Positions 29,939 to 36,860 of a stretch of 36,860 bases of DNA are shown here, one piece after another. Position 1 is the first letter of the stretch. Each line of letters begins with the position of its first letter. The DNA comes from Pseudomonadota bacterium (GTDB lineage: Bacteria; Pseudomonadota; Alphaproteobacteria; Micavibrionales; UBA2020), in NCBI GenBank assembly GCA_021845905.1, contig JAJZVA010000005.1:1-36860 (forward strand). The letters run 5' to 3'. The translations under genes and the position numbers were made by a program. Under the pieces are notes generated by a model, which was not told where the DNA came from, made no database searches, and saw only the letters and a program-made list of their open reading frames with translations.

Positions 29939-32067
29939 GCGTCTGTTTTAGTATGCGCGACTTCCGGCACCATCCATCCCTGGCGGCGCGTCTGGAAGGC
30001 GATGCCGCCTTGCATGTCGACTTGCGCGAGTCCCGAGGCGAAGCGTTTCATCAGTTCCTGACGCATGTCGAGCGGCAGGCTGTCTTCCGTGCGCATGACC
30101 ATGTCGAATGATTTCTTGTGGACGTAGCCGTCGAGCTGCAACGGCCCCAAGCGGCTGAAGGTCATGTTGAGGATGAACCGCGTTGCGGGCTTTGACGGGC
30201 CGGAGATTTCGCTTTTTTGCTCGCGGTCTTCCTGCCGCCGCACGTAAAACTGCATCTGGCTGATCTGCTCCTCGTGCCGCAGAGGGATGGAGAGGACGCG
30301 CCAGCCGCCGGGCAGGGTGGTCTTCGCTTGCGCGGACATTTTGCCGAAATCGCTTGAAAGCGCGTCGCTCAAGCCTTTTGCCGCGATTTTTTCGATGGCG
30401 CGCAGCGTGTTTTCCCCGAGCCAGTTTTTGATGTCGCCGCTGCGCAATGCGGCAAGAAAGAACAGCGCCGTCGGCACGAGGCGTTGCGTCGGCGTCGGCA
30501 GGCTGTTGTGAAGGATTTGTCCTGCCGCCGTCGCGGCTGTTGTCATTGCCGCCGTCGCGGCTGATGTTATCGCCGTCGTCTGTTCCCCTTGCGTGGACGA
30601 AAGCGCCTGCAAAGCCTGTTGCAACGCGGGCCAGCCTTCCTTTTGCGGAATGATCGCGCCGTTGGGCGCGGCGGCGAGCCCCGTTTGAATGCTTTGCAAA
30701 ATGTCTTTTGCCGCCATCGGCGTCGCCGTGAGGATGATCTTGCTGCCCAGCGGCACGGCGGCGGGCGTGGTGAGGACGAAATGTTCCCCGCCCGTCGTTT
30801 GCAGGATCGGTTTGCCGCCGGAGGCGAGCGTCTCGACGGTCGCGATCTGCAATTTTATATGCTGCGCCGTTTGCGTTGCGGGTTGTCCGGCGCGCGCTTC
30901 CTGCAGGGCGGTTTGGGTTTGCGCGGACGTCGTTTCAGGCGGCAGGATTTTCAGGATATGGATGCGGAACATGTTTTGCGGCAACGGCAGACGGGCTTGC
31001 AGGTCTTGCGGCATCAGCTGACGCATCAATGCCGTCACGCCCGAAGGCGTTTCCTCGCCCAGCGCCGTGGCCAGCATGTCGAGCGTCGAGGCGAGCGGCA
31101 GGAATTTTTCCGGCTTGTTGTCGCCCGGCGCGGAGGATGTTTGGAGGTTTTCCTGCGTCGCCCGCGCCAGCAACTGCGCGCGCGCGATATGCAGGAGATT
31201 GTGGTCGAAAGCTTCCGGTGCAGGTTCGCTTTGCGCGTTCGGCGGCGCGGAGGCTGCGTTTTGTTTTCCCGCTTCCGGCGGCATATAGGTTGAAATGATT
31301 TGTTGCAGGATATCGGCGGGCTTTTCAGCGGGCGTTTGCGGCGCGGATAAAAACGCCTCCGCGAGTGATTGCTGCGTTTGGGGCGGCAGGCGTTCGAGAA
31401 GAGGCTTGAGGTCGGCTGTTTTCAAAAAAGCGTCCAGAAGCCGTGCTGGCGCGCGCGTTTTCAGGATGTCTTGCTGTCCCGTTTTTTTCAATCCTTCGAT
31501 GGCGGCCGCGAGCTGGTCGATTTGCAAGGGCGTGATGGTTTCCTGCGCCGGCGCGGCGGGCAATGGAACGGAGGACGCGGGAATTTGCGAAGGCGCGCTT
31601 GTCGCCGCAGGCAGCTGCAAGGCTGCAAGGATGCTGCCTTCCTGCAACGGCGGAGCGGATTGCTGTTGGGTTGCAGGCGTGGTGATGGCGTTTTCCAGCG
31701 TTTGCAGCCCTTGCGCGGTTGCCTCGCGCGCCTGCGCCTGCGCGTCGGAAGCCCCCTGACGGACGACCGAGACTGTCGCGCGGGTTTGCGCGTTGCTGGT
31801 GAAGATTTCAAGCAAAACCGGCGTGTCCGTGGGCAGGGCCGCGGACGTTTGCACGACGATCTCGCCTTGCGGCGTTTGGATGCTGAGCTTTTGCGCCTGC
31901 GGATTGCTGGAGATCACCGTGCCGGAAACCTCTACGGGTTGCGGCGGCGCGGTGAGCGCGGGCGGAGCCTTTGCGACGGCGGCGTTTGGAATATTCGCTT
32001 GCAGCGCGCTATTGCCGGAGACCGGAGAGGGCGGCGCGGGCGGCGTGACGGAAGGAATATCCGCCAT
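29935..32067 (-). CDS. FliK-like flagellar hook-length control protein
   Basis: 710 aa. The first about 520 residues are rich in Ala, Gln, Pro and Thr with little predicted fold, as in FliK ruler regions. The C-terminal part (about 560-700) is globular: LPGGWRVLSIPLRHEEQISQ, MQFYVRR, TRFILNMTFSRLGPLQLDGY, resembling the FliK C-terminal Flg_hook domain where L-x-P-x-x-L-G-x-L strands occur. FliK measures the hook and switches export to filament. Assignment rests on composition, C-terminal pattern and position as last gene of the flbD-flhA-flhF-flhG operon (3 bases after flhG). Could instead be a flagellar protein of another kind. Confidence 0.65.
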   Translation of the reverse strand: MADIPSVTPPAPPSPVSGNSALQANIPNAAVAKAPPALTAPPQPVEVSGTVISSNPQAQKLSIQTPQGEIVVQTSAALPTDTPVLLEIFTSNAQTRATVSVVRQGASDAQAQAREATAQGLQTLENAITTPATQQQSAPPLQEGSILAALQLPAATSAPSQIPASSVPLPAAPAQETITPLQIDQLAAAIEGLKKTGQQDILKTRAPARLLDAFLKTADLKPLLERLPPQTQQSLAEAFLSAPQTPAEKPADILQQIISTYMPPEAGKQNAASAPPNAQSEPAPEAFDHNLLHIARAQLLARATQENLQTSSAPGDNKPEKFLPLASTLDMLATALGEETPSGVTALMRQLMPQDLQARLPLPQNMFRIHILKILPPETTSAQTQTALQEARAGQPATQTAQHIKLQIATVETLASGGKPILQTTGGEHFVLTTPAAVPLGSKIILTATPMAAKDILQSIQTGLAAAPNGAIIPQKEGWPALQQALQALSSTQGEQTTAITSAATAAMTTAATAAGQILHNSLPTPTQRLVPTALFFLAALRSGDIKNWLGENTLRAIEKIAAKGLSDALSSDFGKMSAQAKTTLPGGWRVLSIPLRHEEQISQMQFYVRRQEDREQKSEISGPSKPATRFILNMTFSRLGPLQLDGYVHKKSFDMVMRTEDSLPLDMRQELMKRFASGLAQVDMQGGIAFQTRRQGWMVPEVAHTKTDA

Positions 32068-32070
32068 GGC

Positions 32071-32868
32071 TCAGGCCAGGATTTCCGCGTTGACGTTCCG
32101 GGCTATTTTTTCGATGTCGGCGGCGGTGTCCGTATTGGGCGAGCGCGTGAGGTAAGGCGTTTGCGCGCGGATCGCCTCGCGCACGCGCTTGTCCTGCCGG
32201 ACGACGCCGAGCAGCGGCGGCGTGAGCTTGAGAAAGTTCTTGCAGGCTTTCAAAAGCGTGTTGTAGGTCGCCGTGCCTTCCTTCGCGTCGCCGGTCATGT
32301 TGACGACGACTTTTATGTTGTCGGCGTGGCCCGCCGCGTGGCTGAGTTTGATCAGAGCGTAAGCGTCCGTGAGGGCGGTCGGCTCGTCGGTGGTGACGAC
32401 GATCGTCGCGTCCGTGGCGGCGGTGATGAAGCGCACCGTGCGGTCGATCCCCGCGCCGAGGTCGATGATGACCGCGTCATATTCCGGGACGATGCCGCGG
32501 ATCTGCTGCAACAGCGCGTTGAGCCGCTCCAGCGGCAGCGACGAAAGCGAGCCGTGGCCCGAGCGTCCGGCGACGATGTCGAAGCCGCCGTCCGCATAAT
32601 GCTCGACGACATGGGCGAGGCTGAGATGTCCTTCGATCACGTCGTTGAGGTCGCGCTTGGCCATCAGGCCGAGCTGCACGTCGATGTTGGCGAGGCCCAA
32701 ATCTCCGTCGAACAGCAAAACTTTTTTCCCTTCGCGCGCCAGCGCATGGCTGAGCGTGATCGAAAACCATGTTTTGCCGACGCCGCCCTTGCCGGAGGCG
32801 ACGGCGATCAGGTGGCCTTTGTTTGCCCCGGCGGATTTCATTTCAGGTTTTTGCGTTTTTGTCGTCAT
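32071..32868 (-). CDS. flhG: Flagellar number regulator FlhG (MinD-like ATPase)
   Basis: 265 aa. Deviant Walker A GKGGVGKT (26-33), FDGDLGLANID (53-63), and IIDLGAGID in the Walker B region: ParA/MinD superfamily. FlhG counters FlhF to limit flagella number and placement. The short C-terminus has IEKIARNVNAEILA and no clear long amphipathic MinD-type membrane helix. Sits 8 bases after flhF and 3 bases before the FliK-like gene; the FlhF-FlhG pairing supports the name over MinD or ParA. Confidence 0.92.
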   Translation of the reverse strand: MTTKTQKPEMKSAGANKGHLIAVASGKGGVGKTWFSITLSHALAREGKKVLLFDGDLGLANIDVQLGLMAKRDLNDVIEGHLSLAHVVEHYADGGFDIVAGRSGHGSLSSLPLERLNALLQQIRGIVPEYDAVIIDLGAGIDRTVRFITAATDATIVVTTDEPTALTDAYALIKLSHAAGHADNIKVVVNMTGDAKEGTATYNTLLKACKNFLKLTPPLLGVVRQDKRVREAIRAQTPYLTRSPNTDTAADIEKIARNVNAEILA

Positions 32869-32876
32869 GGTTCATT

Positions 32877-33830
32877 TTACCTCTTTTTAGGTGAATGAGG
32901 TATTAACAAATCGGCGATAACGTCGGGCGCGAGGGAAAGAATGCCGTCCACGACTTGCGGCGTGTGGCTCGCTTCCGTAAAAGAAAGGCCCGCGCGTTCG
33001 GCTGCGCTTAAAATTCCCCCGAGCCGCCGCGCGAAGTCGAGACGCGTCGGGATCAGCGATTTCACGCCCAAAACCCCGAATGTCAATGCGATTTCGGCGG
33101 ATTCCTCGGCATCGATGCCCGCAGGCAGGACAAGCGCGGATTCCATCTCGCCCGCATGCAGAAGCTTGGCGAGGAATTTCATCTCCTGCGGATCGAAAGG
33201 ATTGAGGCCCCCGGTATCGATGATGACGGGCGTATGCGGTTTGATTTTGGCGAGGTGGGCTTTCAGCTCTTTCGCATCTTCGGCCTGCGTCAGGGGAATG
33301 CCGAGAATATCGAGAAACGCGGAAAGCTGCTCGATGCCGCCCGCGCGCGCAATGTCCGTGGTGATGATGACGGGCTTTGTCGCGGCTGATGGTTTCGCTT
33401 TCGCGCCGAGCGCGAGCCGCGCCGCCAGTTTCGCCGTCATCAGCGTTTTCCCCGCGCCGGGCGGGCCGACGAGGACAAGCGGCTTTTTGAAGGAAATGCC
33501 GGAGAACGAAAAGGTTTTTTTCAGCGCGGCGCCGAGCATTTTCTGCGGCTCTTTCGCCGGAGCGGAAATGGCGGCGGAGATGATCCGGTCGCTGGTCGCG
33601 GCGGGCACGCGGTGTTTGAGCAACGCTTCGGTGATGGTCTCGATGTTGGTCTCGGAATCGAAGAACTCATCCTCCGCGGGCGCGCTGATCTGCTCGACGG
33701 CGGCGGTGATCTTGACCCAGCCGCTCTTTTCCTCCTTGCTGGAGACGATGATGGCGTCTTCGCCGAGCGTGTCGCGCACCTGCCGCATCGCTTCGGACAT
33801 CGATTTCGCGTGGAATGACTTCAGTCTCAT
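32877..33830 (-). CDS. flhF: Flagellar SRP-like GTPase FlhF (degenerate motifs)
   Basis: 317 aa, short for FlhF. Begins MRLKSFHAKSMSEAMRQVRDTLGEDAIIVS, the usual B domain; short linker; N/G domain with G1 GPPGAGKT (122-129). Other GTPase signatures deviate: DIARAGGIEQL (159-169) for DTYRIGAxEQL, DTGG (205-208) for DTAG, and TRLD (262-265) for TKLD. FlhF marks the pole for flagellum assembly. Whether this copy still turns over GTP normally is open. 14 bases after flhA, 8 before flhG. Confidence 0.9.
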   Translation of the reverse strand: MRLKSFHAKSMSEAMRQVRDTLGEDAIIVSSKEEKSGWVKITAAVEQISAPAEDEFFDSETNIETITEALLKHRVPAATSDRIISAAISAPAKEPQKMLGAALKKTFSFSGISFKKPLVLVGPPGAGKTLMTAKLAARLALGAKAKPSAATKPVIITTDIARAGGIEQLSAFLDILGIPLTQAEDAKELKAHLAKIKPHTPVIIDTGGLNPFDPQEMKFLAKLLHAGEMESALVLPAGIDAEESAEIALTFGVLGVKSLIPTRLDFARRLGGILSAAERAGLSFTEASHTPQVVDGILSLAPDVIADLLIPHSPKKR

Positions 33831-33844
33831 GCTTTTTTATGTTC

Positions 33845-35932
33845 TCATTCGATTTGCGCGACGGTGCGGATCTTGGCGCGCGGGTGGATTTCATTTTGCG
33901 AGATGACGGTGGTTTGCGGGCGGAAGCGCTCGATGATCGAGCGCACGTAAGGCCGCACATGCGGGCTGGTGAGCAGCACCGGCGTTTCGCCTTTCATCGC
34001 CAGATCTTCGTAGGTCTTGCGGATGCCCTGGATGAAGTCCTGCAACTGGCTCGGCGGCATGGCGAGCTGCTTGTCCTCGCCCTGGCCGATGAGGGATTCG
34101 GCGAAGGCCTGTTCCCATTTCGGCGCGAGGGTCACGATCGGCAACAGGCCTTCGCGGTTGGCGTACTGGTCGCAGATTTGCCGCGCGAGGCGGGCGCGCA
34201 CGTGCTCGGTGATCAGCGTGATGTTGTTGGTGAAGCCGGTGGCCTCGGCGACGCCCTCGAGGATGGTTTGCAGATCGCGGATGGAGACGCGCTCGTTGAC
34301 GAGGTTTTGCAGCACGCGTTGCAGGCCGGTGACGGTGATCTTCGTCGGGATGATGTCGGCGACGAGCTTCTGGTGCGTTTTCGGCAGTTCGTCGAGGAGC
34401 TTCTGCGTCTCTGCGTAGGAGAGCAGGTCGGCCATGTTGTCCTTGATGATCTCGGTGACGTGCGTCGTGACGATGGTGGCCGGGTCGACGACGGTGTAGC
34501 CCTTGAAATGCGCTTCCTCGCGGTATTCGGGGTTGATCCACATCGCGGGCAGGCCGAACGTCGGCTCGCGGGTGGCCTCGCCCGGCAGTTCTATCTTCCC
34601 GCCCGACGGGTTCATGCACAGGAGCATGTTGGGGCGCACTTCGCCGCGTCCCGCTTCGATCTCCTTGATGCGCACGATGTATGTCGTGGCGGGGAGTTGC
34701 AGGTTGTCCTGAATGCGCACGGAGGGCAGGATGAAGCCCATGTCCTCGGCGAGCTGGCGGCGCAGGCCCTTGATCTGGTCGGTGAGCTTGCCTGTTTCCT
34801 GGCTGTTGACCAGCGGCAGGAGACCGTAGCCCAGCTCGATCCTGAGCGTGTCGATGGCGAGCGCCTTGGAGATCGGCTCTTCCGCGACGGGGATTTTCGC
34901 CTGCGCCGCTTTTTCCGTTTCTATTTTCAAGTTTTCTTCGCGCTTGCGCGTCTCGCGCACGTTGTAGGCGAAGAGGCTTGCCGTTCCGGCCATCAGCAGG
35001 AACGGGAAGGCGGGAATGCCCGGCAAAACGGCGAGCGTCGCCATCAAAACCGCGCTCAGGGTGAGCGCCTGCGGGCGGTTGCTGAGTTGCGAGAACAGCG
35101 CCTTGTCGGCGGAGCCGCTCACGCCCGCTTTCGAAACCAGCATGCCCGCCGCGATCGAGACGATCAGCGCGGGGATCTGCGTGACAAGGCCGTCGCCGAT
35201 CGTCAGGTGCGTGTAGGTGTTCGCGGCGTCGGAAAAATCCATGCCTTTTTGCGCGACGCCGATGATCATGCCGCCAATGATGTTGACGAAGACGATCAGG
35301 AGGCCGGCGATGGCGTCGCCGCGCACGAATTTCGACGCGCCGTCCATGGCCCCGAAAAACGCGCTTTCGTTCGCCAGTTCAGCGCGGCGCTCCTTGGCTT
35401 CGTTTTCATTGATGATGCCCGCGGAGAGGTCCGCGTCGATGGCCATCTGCTTGCCGGGCATGGCGTCCAAGCTGAAGCGCGCCGCGACTTCCGCGATGCG
35501 CCCCGCGCCTTTGGTGATGACGACGAAGTTGACGATGATCAGGATCGAGAAGACGATCACTCCGATCACGTAATTATTCTGCATCACGAAACTGCCGAAG
35601 GCCTCGATCACGTGGCCCGCCGCGTCCGCGCCCTGGTAGCCGTTGGCGAGGATCAGGCGCGTCGAGGCCAGTTCCAGCGACAGCCGCACCATCGTCGAGA
35701 TCAGCAGGATGGACGGGAACGAGCTTAAGTCCAGCGGCTTTTCGACGAACAGCACCGTCATCAATATCAGCACCGAGAACGACAGCGACATGGCGAGCGA
35801 GATATCCAGCAGCCATTTCGGCAGCGGCAGAATGAGCACGATGATGATGCCGATGATGCCGAGCGCGAGAACGACATCGCCTTTCATGCGAAAGGCGGAG
35901 GAGCGTCCTGTTGCGAGCGCCGCCTCAGCCAT
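33845..35932 (-). CDS. flhA: Flagellar export gate protein FlhA
   Basis: 695 aa. N-terminal half has about eight membrane segments (from [19 protein letters not shown] to [17 protein letters not shown], about residue 325), containing the FHIPEP region ([20 protein letters not shown] and [15 protein letters not shown] ... INENEA). The C-terminal half is the cytosolic docking domain for export chaperones. FlhA forms the export ring in the flagellar basal body. ATG 35932 overlaps the flbD stop by 8 bases. Confidence 0.97.
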   Translation of the reverse strand: MAEAALATGRSSAFRMKGDVVLALGIIGIIIVLILPLPKWLLDISLAMSLSFSVLILMTVLFVEKPLDLSSFPSILLISTMVRLSLELASTRLILANGYQGADAAGHVIEAFGSFVMQNNYVIGVIVFSILIIVNFVVITKGAGRIAEVAARFSLDAMPGKQMAIDADLSAGIINENEAKERRAELANESAFFGAMDGASKFVRGDAIAGLLIVFVNIIGGMIIGVAQKGMDFSDAANTYTHLTIGDGLVTQIPALIVSIAAGMLVSKAGVSGSADKALFSQLSNRPQALTLSAVLMATLAVLPGIPAFPFLLMAGTASLFAYNVRETRKREENLKIETEKAAQAKIPVAEEPISKALAIDTLRIELGYGLLPLVNSQETGKLTDQIKGLRRQLAEDMGFILPSVRIQDNLQLPATTYIVRIKEIEAGRGEVRPNMLLCMNPSGGKIELPGEATREPTFGLPAMWINPEYREEAHFKGYTVVDPATIVTTHVTEIIKDNMADLLSYAETQKLLDELPKTHQKLVADIIPTKITVTGLQRVLQNLVNERVSIRDLQTILEGVAEATGFTNNITLITEHVRARLARQICDQYANREGLLPIVTLAPKWEQAFAESLIGQGEDKQLAMPPSQLQDFIQGIRKTYEDLAMKGETPVLLTSPHVRPYVRSIIERFRPQTTVISQNEIHPRAKIRTVAQIE

Positions 35933-36860
35933 GGCTCATCTCCTGCGCGCCGTATTCCTTGAGCTTGTTGCGGAGCGTGCGGATGGAGATGCCGAGAATG
36001 TTCGCCGCGTGCGTGCGGTTGCCGAGGCAGTGGTCGAGCGTGCTCAGGATCAGTTCGCGCTCCACGTCGGCGACGGTGCGTCCGACCAGCGGGAGCGGGG
36101 CGGATGCCTCCTCTTGCGGGTTTCCTGCGGCTTTTTCCGCCGTCTGCGCGACGGCCTGCGCGGTTTGCACGACGTTTTGCTCCGGCGCGGGCTGTTTTTT
36201 CCCGGAAATCAGGATGGCGGCGGCCTCTATCTCGTTTTCCTGCGACATCAGCACGGCGCGGTGCATGGTGTTTTCCAGCTCGCGGATGTTGCCGGGCCAG
36301 TCGTGCGCCTTGAGGCGCGCGGCGGCGGCGGCGGAAATCTTTTTCTTCGGCAGGTCGTTTTGCTCGCCGTATTTTTCGGCGAACATCTCCGCCAGAGACA
36401 CGATGTCCGACGGACGGTCGCGAAGCGGCGGCAGGGCGAGATTGATGACGTTGAGCCGGTGATACAAGTCTTCGCGGAAGTTGCCTTCCTTCACGTAGGA
36501 TTCAAGGTCGCGGTTGCTGGTGGCGATCAGGCGGATGTCGACTTTGACCGGGCCTTTGCCGCCGATGCGGTCGATGACGCGCTCCTGAATGGCGCGCAGC
36601 AGTTTCGCTTGCAGGGACGGGTGCATTTCGCTCACCTCGTCGAGCAGCAGGGTGCCGCCGTTGGCTTCCTCGAACTTGCCGACGCGCCGCGCCACAGCGC
36701 CGGTGAAGGCGCCTTTTTCATGGCCGAAAAGTTCCGATTCCAGAAGGTTTTCGGGGATCGCCGCGCAGTTGAGGGAAATAAACGGCCCGCCCGCGCGCTT
36801 GCTTTTCTGATGGATGTAGCGCGACATGACCTCTTTGCCCGTGCCGCTCTCGCCGGTGAT
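35925..36860 (-). CDS. flbD: Sigma-54-dependent flagellar activator, FlbD-like (5' end beyond window)
   Basis: Only the last 311 residues lie in the window; the frame is open at the right edge. It begins within Walker A ([11 protein letters not shown]), continues through [10 protein letters not shown], the LLLDEVSEM box and LIATSNRDL, i.e. the AAA+ sigma-54 activator domain, and ends in a Fis-type helix-turn-helix ([20 protein letters not shown]). FlbD is the NtrC-family activator of class II flagellar genes in alphaproteobacteria; the name rests on this architecture, the HTH wording and the flhA neighbour. The N-terminal receiver domain cannot be checked. Confidence 0.88.
   Translation of the reverse strand: MTGESGTGKEVMSRYIHQKSKRAGGPFISLNCAAIPENLLESELFGHEKGAFTGAVARRVGKFEEANGGTLLLDEVSEMHPSLQAKLLRAIQERVIDRIGGKGPVKVDIRLIATSNRDLESYVKEGNFREDLYHRLNVINLALPPLRDRPSDIVSLAEMFAEKYGEQNDLPKKKISAAAAARLKAHDWPGNIRELENTMHRAVLMSQENEIEAAAILISGKKQPAPEQNVVQTAQAVAQTAEKAAGNPQEEASAPLPLVGRTVADVERELILSTLDHCLGNRTHAANILGISIRTLRNKLKEYGAQEMSHG

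Noticed and set aside
33815-35728. 637-codon plus-strand ORF opposite flhA
   Set aside because: Antisense shadow of flhA.

Overview
The window is a GC-rich (roughly 60% by eye), densely coded stretch of an alphaproteobacterial chromosome, with no mobile element, CRISPR array or tRNA that I can see. The clade is inferred from several signs: a PDH operon whose E1-beta carries an N-terminal lipoyl domain, the ftsB-pdhA order, a TrcR/DUF1013 cell-cycle regulator beside a DUF1192 protein and a PIG3-type quinone oxidoreductase, an FlbD-type flagellar activator, and an SRP RNA gene just before dnaX. FlhF, FlhG and FlhA point to a motile, probably polarly flagellated cell. KdsA implies a KDO-containing LPS. 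A deep-branching (Rhodospirillales- or Micavibrio-like) member would fit, but that is inference.

Region by region. 1-5330: an orphan LRR-like protein gene faces a minus-strand run kdsA / cysteine hydrolase / eno; a divergent orphan four-repeat protein gene follows a 12-bp-arm palindrome. 5405-11003: ftsB, then pdhA-pdhB-pdhC-lpd, a complete pyruvate dehydrogenase operon with overlapping genes; the lpd stop codon lies in an exact 22-bp tandem duplication. 11096-15979 (minus): an L,D-transpeptidase, a solitary FtsH-type protease with an unusual insertion, and a soluble lytic transglycosylase, all connected with the envelope. 15992-17735: dapA, a small membrane protein and smpB. 17862-19961: a K+-independent-type H+-pyrophosphatase closed by a clear intrinsic terminator. 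20104-21103: two convergent orphan genes (ankyrin protein; unknown). 21204-24508: SRP RNA, dnaX, an unknown gene where ybaB would usually stand, and xthA. 24666-27977: acnA followed directly by a secreted DotI/IcmL-like protein. 27974-29938: DUF1192, quinone oxidoreductase and TrcR. 29935-36860 (minus): flbD (cut by the right edge), flhA, flhF, flhG and a FliK-like gene, nearly gapless, one flagellar operon.

Metabolically, enolase, PDH and aconitase cover the route from 2-phosphoglycerate into the TCA cycle, DapA feeds lysine/diaminopimelate and peptidoglycan, and the transpeptidase and transglycosylase remodel the wall. Most genes are ordinary housekeeping. The less ordinary signals are the FtsH paralogue, the solo IcmL-like protein, repeats at the 3' end of the SRP RNA gene, the lpd-end duplication, degenerate GTPase motifs in FlhF, and AT-rich palindromic promoter regions in front of orphan genes. 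I see no convincing new multi-gene system. Gene-free stretches longer than 300 bases: only 21104-21436, which holds the SRP RNA gene and its repeats.
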